From CBDVBZ01 sp965372355 (GTDB taxonomy: Bacteria > Krumholzibacteriota > Krumholzibacteriia > WVZY01): 31,367 bases of DNA. The translations under genes and the position numbers were made by a program. Below are positions 16,470-25,619 of this stretch, in pieces; positions within the stretch are counted from its first letter, which is position 1, and each line of letters begins with the position of its first letter. A model generated the notes under the pieces. The model was given only the letters and a program-made list of their open reading frames with translations, was not told where the DNA came from and did not search any database. Location: NCBI GenBank assembly GCA_965372355.1, contig CBDVBZ010000025.1, positions 1 to 31,367 of the forward strand. Direction: 5' to 3'.

Positions 16470-17462
16470 TCACGGGAGTGGTAGGGCGCGATATAAGTCA
16501 TTGGCGATGAGTCGGTGGGCCGCGGGGTTGGCGTGTCCGTCGACGATGGAGTTCCGGTACCGCTTGTCATAGATCTCCTCCGCAAAGACATGGACGGGCA
16601 CACCTTGTGCGGACAGATGCCCTTCGTATGCCGAACGGAATGCTTTCGAAAAATCCATCTTGAAATCGCCATAGAGAAAAGCCACCAGTGGGATCTCCAG
16701 CTCCCGGCAGACACGGACGATGCCGTCGAGCGCCGAACGCGCGTCGCGCCAGGCCGCCGAATCCGAGCGATAGAGATCGGTCAGTGTTGTCGATGTATGT
16801 CTCTGTTTGAGAACGTGGTAGAACGTACCGACGGCATACGAGTATTTCGCCAGACCGCGTACGATCCGGTGGGCGATCGACACGCGCGGTGCCTCGACGG
16901 GCTCATCCGGTGCCACGATCTTCGATCCGGCGGCGCTCACCTCGACATCGTTCGCCACGGCCACGAGGAGCAAGGCGTCGATGCCATAGTCAACGCCTCT
17001 TTTCTTCAGCCATTCGTACTCGGCGCGTGTGTTCCAGGAGCCCACACCGGCAGCGATGACGCGCCAGGATTCGTCTCGCTCGGTCAGACGCATCTGCAAG
17101 AGGGTGGGAAAAATCGAGTCCTGGGGCACGCCCCAGCCAAGGACGACCGAGTCGCCGAGTATCATCAGACGTTTCTCTCCCGGGGGCTTCGCCACATCGA
17201 ACGGCGGTCCTCGGAGCCCCTCATCGTTGATCGCGATATCCACATCCTGGAGTCTGGCGCGGTAGCCGGGCGTATGGATGTATCCGAAGTCCGGGTCCGG
17301 CTTCATCGCTTTGAAATAACGGGCGGTGTCGAAGTAATAAACGATTCCGATCGGATCGAATATCCTCAACGCGACCTCGAGGAGGAGGAGCGCCCCGACG
17401 ACTGCGTAAAGCAGGACGAACAGAAATCGGAAGGGCTTGCGCTCGAGGAGGCGGTTCGACAT
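16470..17462 (-). CDS. SGNH/GDSL-hydrolase-like membrane-anchored protein
   Basis: 330 residues. One N-terminal transmembrane helix (about 11-30, FRFLFVLLYAVVGALLLLEV) anchors an extracytoplasmic domain. SGNH blocks are visible: ILGDSVVLGWG (Ser105 nucleophile), AAGVGSWNT (block II Gly), LLVAVANDVEV (block III Asn) and DGHANPAAHRLIA near the C-terminus (Asp308 and His310). The family includes esterases and O-acetyl hydrolases that act on polysaccharides. With the flanking glycan-related genes, a role in removing or handling acyl groups on surface glycans is a reasonable inference. The gene is followed by the propeller lipoprotein on the same strand after about 150 bases. A sigma-70-like promoter lies upstream at 17526-17554. 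Confidence 0.8.
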   Translation of the reverse strand: MSNRLLERKPFRFLFVLLYAVVGALLLLEVALRIFDPIGIVYYFDTARYFKAMKPDPDFGYIHTPGYRARLQDVDIAINDEGLRGPPFDVAKPPGEKRLMILGDSVVLGWGVPQDSIFPTLLQMRLTERDESWRVIAAGVGSWNTRAEYEWLKKRGVDYGIDALLLVAVANDVEVSAAGSKIVAPDEPVEAPRVSIAHRIVRGLAKYSYAVGTFYHVLKQRHTSTTLTDLYRSDSAAWRDARSALDGIVRVCRELEIPLVAFLYGDFKMDFSKAFRSAYEGHLSAQGVPVHVFAEEIYDKRYRNSIVDGHANPAAHRLIANDLYRALPLP

Positions 17463-17525
17463 CGGCTGGGGGTCATCTCCTTTGTAGCCGGCGCGCGGGA
17501 TACACCGGGGACACAGTGTGAGAGG

Positions 17526-17554
17526 AGAATAGCAGAGGGGAGCATACCGGACAA
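17526..17554 (-). promoter_or_regulatory. Sigma-70-like promoter for the SGNH gene
   Basis: On the minus strand TTGTCC (17554-17549) and TATTCT (17531-17526) are separated by exactly 17 bases. Each hexamer matches consensus at four of six positions. The start codon at 17462 follows about 55 bases after the expected transcript start. Confidence 0.45.
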
Positions 17555-17650
17555 TCGTCGAAGCTCAGACCTTGACATTGTCCGCAGGCGCTTGTTACTG
17601 TATTCACAAACACATAGGTTTGCTAAGTATCGGCCCGCGGACACACGATC

Positions 17651-18307
17651 ATGAATGAACAAGACACCCGATCCAGGGACACCGTTTGGCTCAAGCTCAG
17701 CGATGCGGCGGCGAAGTTGAACGTCCATCCGACAACGCTCCGCCGGTGGGCGGATGAGGGCAAGATACCTTACATGGTAACACCGGGCGGACACCGGCGC
17801 TTCGCCAGCAGCGACGTGGTTCATATGGGCGAGCGGCGGCACACGGTGAGGCGGGTCGGACCCGTCGAGAGGATCTGGGCCAATCATGCGCTCAAGCGGA
17901 CGCGCGAGGCGATCATGGCCCAGCACCAGGAGTCGTGGCTCAAGGATCAGGATGCCACGACGCGCGACCGTAACCGCTCGTTGGGACAGCAGTTAATGGC
18001 CGTGGCCATGAAGTATCTGATTGCCGAGGACGAGGATGAGGGCCTCCTTGATGAAGCGCGGAGCATCGGGCACCAGTATGGGCACAGCGCCCGGGAGACT
18101 GGGTTGCCGATTATCGATGCGCTAAAGGCGTCGATGTTTTTTCACGACAGGCTCCTGGCGGCGGTGATCGAGCTGCCGGATAACGTGCGAATCCCGCCTA
18201 GCTCTCAACTGCAGATGCTCAACCGGATTAACAGGGTATTGAATACCGCTCAACTCGGCGTGGCGGGTGCCTACGGAGAGGAGGACCAGAGCCGCGCCGT
18301 CAAATGA
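17651..18307 (+). CDS. BldC/MerR-type HTH regulator with a helical C-terminal domain
   Basis: 218 residues. The N-terminal HTH (about 12-52) reads WLKLSDAAAKLNVHPTTLRR, then WADEGKIPYMVTPGGHRRF. This is the winged-helix signature of BldC, excisionase-like and MerR DNA-binding domains. The C-terminal half (about 95-210) is all-helical: an acidic stretch EDEDEGLLDEARSIGHQYGH, a GLPIIDALKASMFFHDRLLA segment, and LNRINRVLNTAQLGVAGAYG. This layout resembles the RsbRD-type N-terminal sensor domain, though I cannot verify it. It is divergent from the SGNH gene across a 188-base gap, so it may control that cluster or itself. The Shine-Dalgarno is weak. DNA binding is confident; the ligand or signal is unknown. 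Confidence 0.82.
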   Translation: MNEQDTRSRDTVWLKLSDAAAKLNVHPTTLRRWADEGKIPYMVTPGGHRRFASSDVVHMGERRHTVRRVGPVERIWANHALKRTREAIMAQHQESWLKDQDATTRDRNRSLGQQLMAVAMKYLIAEDEDEGLLDEARSIGHQYGHSARETGLPIIDALKASMFFHDRLLAAVIELPDNVRIPPSSQLQMLNRINRVLNTAQLGVAGAYGEEDQSRAVK

Positions 18308-18586
18308 CACCGCTCGAGACCCCGGAGGGAGACCCGTGCGGGTCGTGCGGGCCCCCGAGGCGACAACTTCCGAATGCCAAAACATGCGCCACATTAGTGG
18401 TTGCGCTTCCACGCAGATTTTGTGATCTTCTTTGTAGCGCAACTGCGGCATTGCCAGAAGAATACGCCGTCCCCGACACGGCGAAACCACCGCATCGGCG
18501 CCAGGCCCCACGAGGACTAAGACCCCACACCAGACCATTCCACTCGTCTGATCCGTAGCGCGTTCAGAACAGGGGGGCAGTTTTTC

Positions 18587-19993
18587 ATGAGGCAGACGTT
18601 GTTTTACGCGGGACTTCGAACCCTCCTCGTTGTGGCCCTCCTACCGGCAGCCTTCCTCGTTGGCTGCTCGGAGGATGAATCGCCGCCCATCATCGTCGGC
18701 AACAATGAAACCATCCTGACACCCGTAATACCGGGGGGGCCGGACGTTGTGGCGACGGGTGTACAGAGTTCGTTTACCACGGGTGGGGCGATAAGCACGG
18801 CGCCGAATCCGGATGACCACCCCATCGAGTACAGGTTCGACTTTGACGCGGGCGGCGCTCACGATTACTCCGCGTGGACAAACTCGAAGATCGCGCTAAA
18901 GGCATGGTCGACGCTGGGACTCAAGCGGGTCGAGGCGCAAGCACGGTGTCAGATTCATACGGACAAGGTCTCCGAGTGGTCACTGGGAAAACTCGTCGAG
19001 GTCGGTCTCGGACCGAATACGGAGATCACCGGGGTCATCAATACGTACTTCATCGGCGGCACAACGCACATGGACGCCATCGACCTGACCGATGGCGTGC
19101 CCGATACCGTACCCTACGGCAGCTGGATCAAGGTTCTGTATCGGGGTATCGCGAGCCCGCAGGGCGACAGTCTTTGCAGCGACCCGACAAACAAGTGCCT
19201 CAGGTACCAGAAGAATTATACTTGGGTATCGGTTCGCGACCCGGGTAATCCCAGGACGATCGCGTGGCGCCCGTTCGATCCCGAAGATAACAACCTGCTT
19301 GGGGTCGAGGACTCGACATCGATGAACATCGGTAGTCTCGAGTATACATTTCGCGTACGCGCCAACGATCAGTTCGATCGCGCGGATCAAACCCCTGCGG
19401 AAGTGGAGATCGTTGGCAATTTCCCGCCGACGCTCGACACCCAATCGATCGAGAATCACGATGGGACGACGGTGGCCGATGGGGATACGGTGTTGTGGGA
19501 TTGGTGGCACCCGGCAAACGCGCCCGATACCATCGATGCGATCAACGCTGAAGTCGTCAAGGAGTTCTACTTCGTTATCAAGGCGACGGGGCACGATCAC
19601 CCGTGGGAGGCCACCTCCGGTGTGAAGAGCTGGAAGTATACGTTTCTGCTGGCCGGCAGCAATCCGGACACGTTTGCGATGCTCGGCAGTCGTGCGGGAG
19701 CTTTTATCGATGGCTACACGGTCAACGAGTTGGCGGATACGGCCATGGTGACGTTTCGTTACAGCATCACGAACGACCCGGGCGGTGCGGATGTTCTCGC
19801 CAATCTCCCGGACTACCTGAACAAGGAATACATTTACTCGGTGACCGGACGGGATCTCTCGATACTCGACAGGTTCGATCAGAAGATGTACTACCTGGGC
19901 GCGCCGCAGCTGATGAACTCGTTCAACACGGCTGCGTACGGGAGATGGACCGAGAAACGCGAGCAGCGCTTCTTTCTCAAGCTCGTCGACTAG
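18587..19993 (+). CDS. Large lipoprotein with Ig/PKD-like regions, function unknown
   Basis: 468 residues. The signal peptide ends in the lipobox AAFLVGC (Cys27), followed by SEDESPP. Early on there is an Ig/PKD-like pattern (about 50-130): PNPDDHPIEYRFDFDAGGAH, KAWSTLGLKRVEAQARC and a TDKVSEWS ending. A second similar domain follows (EYTFRVRANDQFDRADQTPA). The C-terminal 180 residues show no recognised fold. GGGGGG lies about ten bases upstream of the ATG. Lipoproteins of this build are frequent in FCB-related bacteria and usually face the cell surface. No enzymatic motif is seen. It lies 279 bases downstream of the HTH gene, in a gap where I find no further gene. Confidence 0.75.
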   Translation: MRQTLFYAGLRTLLVVALLPAAFLVGCSEDESPPIIVGNNETILTPVIPGGPDVVATGVQSSFTTGGAISTAPNPDDHPIEYRFDFDAGGAHDYSAWTNSKIALKAWSTLGLKRVEAQARCQIHTDKVSEWSLGKLVEVGLGPNTEITGVINTYFIGGTTHMDAIDLTDGVPDTVPYGSWIKVLYRGIASPQGDSLCSDPTNKCLRYQKNYTWVSVRDPGNPRTIAWRPFDPEDNNLLGVEDSTSMNIGSLEYTFRVRANDQFDRADQTPAEVEIVGNFPPTLDTQSIENHDGTTVADGDTVLWDWWHPANAPDTIDAINAEVVKEFYFVIKATGHDHPWEATSGVKSWKYTFLLAGSNPDTFAMLGSRAGAFIDGYTVNELADTAMVTFRYSITNDPGGADVLANLPDYLNKEYIYSVTGRDLSILDRFDQKMYYLGAPQLMNSFNTAAYGRWTEKREQRFFLKLVD

Positions 19994-20010
19994 CGCTGCG
20001 ATCCGTCCCG

Positions 20011-20027
20011 CCGGCACTCGCCGGTTT
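20011..20027. terminator. Weak hairpin between convergent genes
   Basis: CCGGC / GCCGG with an ACTC loop (20011-20024), then TTT. It lies 17 bases after the stop of the lipoprotein gene and just before the end of the convergent DCC-family gene. The short stem and T-run make it a doubtful terminator. Confidence 0.35.
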
Positions 20028-20034
20028 CACACCC

Positions 20035-20466
20035 TCAACGATCCTTCACACCTTTGACGGACATTCGGTGGCGGTTGCTGGCGACGCAGCGGTATATCCC
20101 GCACGCGATAAGCCGGATCCCCGGAATGCGATAGACAGGGAGAATCCTGCCGATTGCCGGATGGCGGATGGTAAACGCCCGAACCACCGCGTCCGCGCCT
20201 CCGTAGGTTCGACCGCCGACGAGCAGCTTCAGCTCCGTCATACAGGATTGAATTGTCAGATCGGGATAGTCGTCGAGAACGCCGTCGTCGCGAAACGAGC
20301 GAAGCACAATCCCGCTCTTTCCCCCCGCAAGCCTGCGTGCCTGTGCAACACAGAATTCGCATTGGCCATCGTAAATGACGACGGGCGTGTCATCCGGCGG
20401 AATTACCTTATTGTTTTTCACGTTCATGCCCGTGATGTCTTGCCGTGGGGCCGTGTTCGACGACAT
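20035..20466 (-). CDS. DCC-family (DUF393) thiol-disulfide oxidoreductase-like protein
   Basis: 143 residues. The family hallmark VIYDGQCEFC, with the D-x-x-C-x-x-C motif, occurs near residue 30. It is followed by the conserved middle (GGRTYGGADAVVRAF) and the RIPGIRLIACGIYRCVASNR tail, which is hydrophobic in the family. Members are thioredoxin-like in sequence but their redox partners are mostly unknown. The ATG at 20466 lies 12 bases after the stop of the flippase gene, so the two are co-transcribed; a second in-frame ATG at 20427 is possible. Length is typical. Confidence 0.88.
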   Translation of the reverse strand: MSSNTAPRQDITGMNVKNNKVIPPDDTPVVIYDGQCEFCVAQARRLAGGKSGIVLRSFRDDGVLDDYPDLTIQSCMTELKLLVGGRTYGGADAVVRAFTIRHPAIGRILPVYRIPGIRLIACGIYRCVASNRHRMSVKGVKDR

Positions 20467-20478
20467 TAGGTGCGACGA

Positions 20479-21960
20479 TCAGTTATCGTTGCCCGAGCGA
20501 GAGGCGGCGGGACGGAGCTGTCTGGCGATGTCGATGACCTCGCGCGCGGCGTTGCGGCCGTTTGGCAATCCCACCCATATCGCGATATAAAAGACGGCGT
20601 ACAAAAAGAAATCCATCAACAATTGAACCGCTACGGCAACGTTCGGTTCGAAAAGCGTGTTCAAACCAAACAGTCCCACACCGGCCAGAATAGCCGCCGT
20701 GGCGGGCCGCCGCACGGCGCCGACAAAATCGCCCATTCCCAACGGCGCGATGCGGAAACAATAAACGAGGGCGAGCGGGAATAGAATGATCAGGGATGCG
20801 CTGTACGCCAGTGCGACACCGATGGGGCCCCATTGAATCCCGATGAAGTACGCGAGAACGATCGCCGCGGAACCGTATATTCCCCAGATAAACTGGCGCC
20901 TTGTTTTTCCCAGAGACAGATACACCCAGCCGGTTGCCATGTTGACTGTGCCCACGAAAGCTGCTGGCCCGAGGGCACGAAAGATGGCGATGGAATCCAC
21001 CCACTGGTCACCCAGCAATGTGAGAACGGCTTTGTCGGCTGCGACGAACAGAAACACGACGACGGGCATCCCGATCGACACGGTGAGAAAGACTCCCCGC
21101 CGGTAATACGCCTGGTAACGCGGAATCTCCTCCTGGAGCCGGCTCAGCGTCGGGACGGCGACACCGGTGATGGGATTGTTGATTTGCTGAATGGGGAGCA
21201 AAAGCATCTGATATGCCTTCTCAAAGAAACCGAGGGCCGCAGCGCCGTAGTAACGGCCAATAAGGATCTTGTCGAGGTTGCGGGCGAAGTAGTTGACGAT
21301 GTTGAAGCCCGTCAAATACGCCCCAAACGAGACCATCGCCCGAACCCCCGAATGCCGGACGGGTCGTCCAGGTCGCCAGCGGCAAAGCATCCACACGCCG
21401 AGCATCATCACAACCTCTCTGACCACGGGAATGATGACGAGCGACCAGTAGCCCAGACCGGCCAGCGCGGCCACGACGCCGCTGAGAAAGGCCAGGAGTA
21501 TCCCCGATAACTCGGCCATCGCCAACGCCCCGAACCGCATCTGCCGGCGGAGCAGCGCCTGATGCTGAACGATCAGTCCGCTGAAAATGACCGTACCCGC
21601 GAGCACGAGCGTGATCTGCTCCACACGCGGTTCCTTGTAGTACCACGCGAGCAGCGGGGCCAACGAAGCGACAAACAGCATCATGACAACACTGACACCG
21701 ACGTTTATCCAGAACAGCGTGCTCACCTGGTTGTGACTGACGTCGGCGCGCTGGATCGTTGCCATCGAAAGACCCAGGTCCTTGAAAACGGCGATGAAAC
21801 CGATGACGGCCATGGCCATTCCGATCAAACCGAAGTCGGTCGGTGTGAGCAACCGCGCGAGGGCCGCCGTCGCTCCAAGGGCGATAAAAAACTTCAGACC
21901 CTGGTTTGTGATCGTGATGGCTCCGCCGCGGACAGAGCGACCCCGCAGGTCATCGCTCAA
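20479..21960 (-). CDS. Polysaccharide flippase of the MOP superfamily (Wzx/WzxC-like)
   Basis: About 493 residues with twelve or more transmembrane helices. The N-terminal region LRGRSVRGGAITITNQGLKF and ALARLLTPTDFGLIGMAMAV are characteristic of Wzx/RfbX/MOP exporters that move lipid-linked oligosaccharides across the inner membrane. A central RNLDKILIGRYYGAAALGFF is also conserved. The open frame extends to 22839, but that part is antisense to the deacetylase gene. Candidate starts are TTG at 21960 (used here, gives MSDDLRGRSV) and GTG at 22029. Neither has a clear Shine-Dalgarno, so the start is uncertain by some 23 codons. It is isolated from other polysaccharide genes except the GT-C-like and SGNH genes 3-8 kb away. 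Confidence 0.88.
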   Translation of the reverse strand: MSDDLRGRSVRGGAITITNQGLKFFIALGATAALARLLTPTDFGLIGMAMAVIGFIAVFKDLGLSMATIQRADVSHNQVSTLFWINVGVSVVMMLFVASLAPLLAWYYKEPRVEQITLVLAGTVIFSGLIVQHQALLRRQMRFGALAMAELSGILLAFLSGVVAALAGLGYWSLVIIPVVREVVMMLGVWMLCRWRPGRPVRHSGVRAMVSFGAYLTGFNIVNYFARNLDKILIGRYYGAAALGFFEKAYQMLLLPIQQINNPITGVAVPTLSRLQEEIPRYQAYYRRGVFLTVSIGMPVVVFLFVAADKAVLTLLGDQWVDSIAIFRALGPAAFVGTVNMATGWVYLSLGKTRRQFIWGIYGSAAIVLAYFIGIQWGPIGVALAYSASLIILFPLALVYCFRIAPLGMGDFVGAVRRPATAAILAGVGLFGLNTLFEPNVAVAVQLLMDFFLYAVFYIAIWVGLPNGRNAAREVIDIARQLRPAASRSGNDN

Positions 21961-22134
21961 ATGGTCGACGCGAAGAAATCGTTCCGGTCCGGATGGGTTG
22001 AGTGGAGTGGGATTCGGCGATCTTGGCACGATGGACTTGGCCGTCCAGGGGTTTGGGGGATACGTGACAAACTCAGCGAGAAAATAGCGGAATAGCCGTT
22101 GCAGGTCAAGAAAGATGGGTCTAGCCTTTGTTTT

Positions 22135-23160
22135 ATGACAAAGAGCGCTTTTGTGATCGATTCCAGATACCAGGAGCACGACGCCAAGCCCAACCATCCG
22201 GAAAGACCGGAGCGTATCGGGACATTGCTCGATATGTTCTCCAGCTACCAGCGCGAAGGGCTCGTCGAGGTTGCCCCGCGTCTGGCCACGTTGGATGAGC
22301 TGCTCTCGAATCACAGCCGGGAGCATGTGGCGGAGGTGGAGGCGACGTCGGGCCGTCAGTACCATGCGTTCGACAGTGACACGGCAACGAGTGCCGGGAC
22401 GTACGCGGCGGCTCGGCTGGCGAGCGGTGGTCTGCTGGTGGTGCTGGATGCGATCATGGCTGGCAATGCCAACAACGGTTTTGCCGTGGTCCGCCCGCCG
22501 GGGCACCACGCCGAGGCGGATCGTGCCATGGGGTTTTGCTTTTTCAACAACGTTGCCATCGCCGCGAGATATCTGCAGAACACGTACGACCTGAAACGAA
22601 TTCTCATCGTCGATTGGGATGTCCATCATGGTAACGGTACGCAGCGGAGCTTTTATGCCGACGACGACGTGTTGTTCGTCTCCCTTCATCAGTATCCGCA
22701 CTATCCCGGCACGGGGGAGGCGATCGATATCGGTGTCGCCGGGGGAATGGGCTACACGGTCAACCTGCCGTTTCCCGCCGGCTTCGGGGATGCCGAGTAC
22801 GAGGAAGCGTTCGGCCGGATCGTCGAGCCCATCGGCCATCAGTTCAAGCCGGACTTCGTCCTGATCTCAGCTGGCTTCGACTGTCACGACCTCGATCCGC
22901 TTGGTGGAATGCAGGTCACGGGCGCCGGCTTCACACGCATGACCCGTGGACTGCTCTCGGTGGCCCGACAGCACTCTAGCGGCCGCTGTGCGGCGGTTCT
23001 CGAGGGTGGCTATAGTGTCGAAGGACTGACAGAAGGCGTCACCTGCGTCCTCGATGAGATGGCGCTGGAAAAGGATCCGGAGCCGCTATCCACAGAGTCG
23101 CACGCGACTCCTCTACTCAACGAAATAACGAGAATCCAAAGTCGCTTCTGGAAATTGTGA
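22135..23160 (+). CDS. Histone-deacetylase-family amidohydrolase (AcuC/class II-like)
   Basis: 341 residues from the ATG at 22135 (an in-frame TTG at 22099 is less likely). The catalytic set is complete: NHPERPERI near the start, RPPGHHAE with the His124/His125 charge-relay pair, GFCFFNNVAIAARY, zinc ligands Asp162 and His164 in DWDVHHGNGT, Asp249 in SAGFDCHDLDPLGG, and Tyr293 in EGGYSVEGL. Bacterial relatives remove acetyl groups from small polyamines (AphA type) or from protein lysines (AcuC, which deacetylates acetyl-CoA synthetase). An acetyl-CoA synthetase gene lies 6 kb away in this window, which favours but does not prove an AcuC-like role. Divergent from the flippase gene. Confidence 0.92.
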   Translation: MTKSAFVIDSRYQEHDAKPNHPERPERIGTLLDMFSSYQREGLVEVAPRLATLDELLSNHSREHVAEVEATSGRQYHAFDSDTATSAGTYAAARLASGGLLVVLDAIMAGNANNGFAVVRPPGHHAEADRAMGFCFFNNVAIAARYLQNTYDLKRILIVDWDVHHGNGTQRSFYADDDVLFVSLHQYPHYPGTGEAIDIGVAGGMGYTVNLPFPAGFGDAEYEEAFGRIVEPIGHQFKPDFVLISAGFDCHDLDPLGGMQVTGAGFTRMTRGLLSVARQHSSGRCAAVLEGGYSVEGLTEGVTCVLDEMALEKDPEPLSTESHATPLLNEITRIQSRFWKL

Positions 23161-23205
23161 GAGTAGGGGATCGAGTGAGGGCGTTCGCCACGCCCCGAGC
23201 GAACA

Positions 23206-25614
23206 TCATTGCTTCTTGATCGTGTCGGGTGGGGCGTCCTTCTTTTTTCCGAAGTCGAAGAACTTCTTGAGGTCGCTCCCGAGGTTGCCCTTCTTGACCT
23301 GGTCGAGAAGGGCCTTTTGAACCACGTTGCTGACGTAGTCCGGGTCGAGTTTCACGTGCAGCTTTGGCAGCGTGCCTCCCAGGGCAAACGGGACTTCGAT
23401 CTGGCCACGGTTGTTCGCGAGGTAGCTGGCTTCTTTGAAGTCGGCAATCAGATCCGTGGACAGCGCGCTCGACAGGAGCAGGTTGACGGAAAGATCGAGA
23501 TTCTTGTCGAAGCCGATTGATCCCACGCCGGTGATGTCGTATTCATGAGCCGATAGCGTGAGATTCCGCGCAAGAAGTCTGCCGTTATCGATTACGAAGT
23601 CACTGCCAAGACTCTTGAACTCGGTGTTCCGATCCTTGAAAACCTTTGGATACTTGTTCTTGAGACTTTGCGAGATGAGATTCTCATTGCCGGTCATCTT
23701 TGTAAGCTGGCTGATGACGTTGTCGAAGATATTGAGATCGACGATTGCCCCGTCGAAGAACTCGGCCACGCCATCGCCCGCGATCGTGGTCTGGATATTC
23801 TCCCACTCCTTGCCGGTGCCGGAGACGTCGAGTGTCATGTTGGCTCTGCCGCGAAGCACGTCCTTGGATACATTTGGCAGTTTGTCCAGAAAAGCGACGA
23901 GGTCGATGTTGGTTCCTCGCGCCTGAAAATCAAAGGCTTGAAGATCCTCCTCTACTGTGATGACACCGGCGCCGGTGATCGAGCCATCCAGGGCCTGCAG
24001 CTCGACATCCTTTAGACGGGTCTCGTTGCCGATGATCTCGTATTGACCCTTAAGATTCTGATAACTGATGTCTCCAATGGAGCCGCTCAATGACGTGAAC
24101 TCGCCTCGATTGACCGGTGTGCCGTCGACGATCATGCGGCCCTTGACGGCAACACCTTTCATTACCTCTGGTTTTTTGGCCTTGGGGTTGGGTGGCCGGA
24201 GATCGGCGAGGGCCACTGCGGGTGAGGCCGCCTGATACGTTACTGCTAGGGGTTCGAACGACTCGATCGTTGCCGAGCCATCGATCTTCGATTCGCCGAT
24301 GACGACCGAGGCCTTCTTGATCTCTGCACGCTTGTCGGTAAACGTGATTTCAGACCGTGTGATCGACAGGGGCTTTACGAGCTGAGGCAGTGTCACCGAG
24401 GCGTTCTTCACACTGAGTTGCCCCTTGACCTCGGGGGTCGTCCCCGGTTCGAGTCGCCCATCGACCACGACGGACAGGGCTACGCTACCCGATGGGTCAT
24501 ACGCCCTCATCGCCGGGACGAGATCGTGCCAGTCCGCGAGGGATGTCGGCTTCGAGTCGAACGAGAAGGCAACCGACGGGGGGGTGGTCATGAGATACTC
24601 CCCCTTTCCCGTCGCCTCCAGTTTGTGGACACCGAGATCGAAGCCATCGATTGTGATCTTGTCCGGTGTGACCCGCGCCTTTAGCTCTACAGTTGATTTC
24701 ACACCTGAAGGTTTGTCGAACACATCCGGTACGCTCACCGATGCGGATGAGGCATCGATTCGGAGATCGAGTTGCATCTCGGATAGCGTGCCGCTTGCAT
24801 GGACGTGCGCCGAGATCGGACCGCTGATCGCAACGTTGGGCGGCAGCGCCCCCGCGACCACCGGGATCGCCCCGGTCAGCGCGGTGACATCGATGGGATC
24901 GATTGCCAGCGATGCTTCAATCGTCAGTTCTTCGACATCCATGTCCTGGCCAAAGGGGCCAAACGTGCCGCGCAGTTTGATGTTCGGTTTCTCCTCGAGA
25001 AACGCGGCGTTCATCTCGATCGTGATCGGTTTTTCGAGATCGAGCTCCTCCACGTTCGACTGGATCCGGGTCAAACGGATGTCGAGCCCCTGGCCCTTAT
25101 CGACGAAGCGAAGCTCACCGTTGTTTATGTCGATTAGCGAGACAACGAGCGGCGGCGCGCCGCCAGAAGCAGACGTCCCCTCGGGTTTGTCCGCGCCCGG
25201 TTGGGCCGATGGCGTCGAGGCATTGCCAAATGAGTTCGTGCTCAGATTGCCGTTCTCGTCGCGTGTGATTCGTATCAGCGGTTCATGGAGGATTACTCGC
25301 TTGATCTCGAACCGCTTCCTCAGCAGAGGGAGGAGCTTTGCGTTGACCTGAAGGCTCTTCGCTTCGATAAAGGGCTCGCTCGAAAACGCGGGGTCATCTG
25401 CGACCGCGAAGTTTTCTAGACGGACACCGATGCCACCGCGCAGTGTGATACCGATCTTCTCGACGGTGACCTTCCGGCCGAGTTCCTTCTCCGCGCGCGA
25501 CAAGAGGACATCCTTGTTTCGGTTTACGATCGCTTCGAGGTTCGTCAGCAAGACGACGACAAGGACTGCCACAGCGACGAGAACGCCCCCGATGATTATC
25601 AGTTTCTTTCTCAT
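23206..25614 (-). CDS. AsmA-family protein
   Basis: 802 residues. A single N-terminal transmembrane helix (about 5-26, IIIGGVLVAVAVLVVVLLTN) is followed by NRNKDVLLSRAEKELGRKVT and by an LENFAVADDP segment, the AsmA start. Long beta-rich repeats continue to a C-terminal AsmA_2 region (LRGRANMTLDVSGTGKEW, VDLNIFDNVISQLTKM, LPKLHVKLDPDYVSNVVQK) and a charged Lys/Asp tail. AsmA-like proteins are thought to bridge the periplasm and carry phospholipid to the outer membrane. The start at 25614 is preferred over 25644 because AGGA lies eight bases upstream. It follows the HAD remnant by five bases, so it is likely transcribed from the Crp/Fnr promoter. Confidence 0.9.
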   Translation of the reverse strand: MRKKLIIIGGVLVAVAVLVVVLLTNLEAIVNRNKDVLLSRAEKELGRKVTVEKIGITLRGGIGVRLENFAVADDPAFSSEPFIEAKSLQVNAKLLPLLRKRFEIKRVILHEPLIRITRDENGNLSTNSFGNASTPSAQPGADKPEGTSASGGAPPLVVSLIDINNGELRFVDKGQGLDIRLTRIQSNVEELDLEKPITIEMNAAFLEEKPNIKLRGTFGPFGQDMDVEELTIEASLAIDPIDVTALTGAIPVVAGALPPNVAISGPISAHVHASGTLSEMQLDLRIDASSASVSVPDVFDKPSGVKSTVELKARVTPDKITIDGFDLGVHKLEATGKGEYLMTTPPSVAFSFDSKPTSLADWHDLVPAMRAYDPSGSVALSVVVDGRLEPGTTPEVKGQLSVKNASVTLPQLVKPLSITRSEITFTDKRAEIKKASVVIGESKIDGSATIESFEPLAVTYQAASPAVALADLRPPNPKAKKPEVMKGVAVKGRMIVDGTPVNRGEFTSLSGSIGDISYQNLKGQYEIIGNETRLKDVELQALDGSITGAGVITVEEDLQAFDFQARGTNIDLVAFLDKLPNVSKDVLRGRANMTLDVSGTGKEWENIQTTIAGDGVAEFFDGAIVDLNIFDNVISQLTKMTGNENLISQSLKNKYPKVFKDRNTEFKSLGSDFVIDNGRLLARNLTLSAHEYDITGVGSIGFDKNLDLSVNLLLSSALSTDLIADFKEASYLANNRGQIEVPFALGGTLPKLHVKLDPDYVSNVVQKALLDQVKKGNLGSDLKKFFDFGKKKDAPPDTIKKQ

Positions 25615-25619
25615 GAGAA

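Noticed and set aside
17590..17640. TTTGCTAAGT shared by the upstream regions of the HTH gene (about 17618) and acs (about 29226)
   Set aside because: The shared ten bases may be two weak -10 regions, but there is no matching -35 or flanking similarity to support a common regulatory site.
18308..18586. Short minus-strand frame with a CxxC motif (FFWQCRSCATKK) ending near 18396
   Set aside because: About 33 codons, no Shine-Dalgarno, and no recognised family. It may be chance in a 279-base gap; the gap also holds GC-rich hairpins without T-runs.
21961..22839. Long N-terminal extension of the flippase frame
   Set aside because: It runs antisense through the deacetylase gene, whose catalytic residues are all present. 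Flippases of this family start near LRGRSVRGG, so the extension is chance open frame.
23179..23195. GGGCG/CGCCC hairpin between the deacetylase and AsmA genes
   Set aside because: The stem is five bases with a long loop and no T-run on either strand, so it does not qualify as a terminator.
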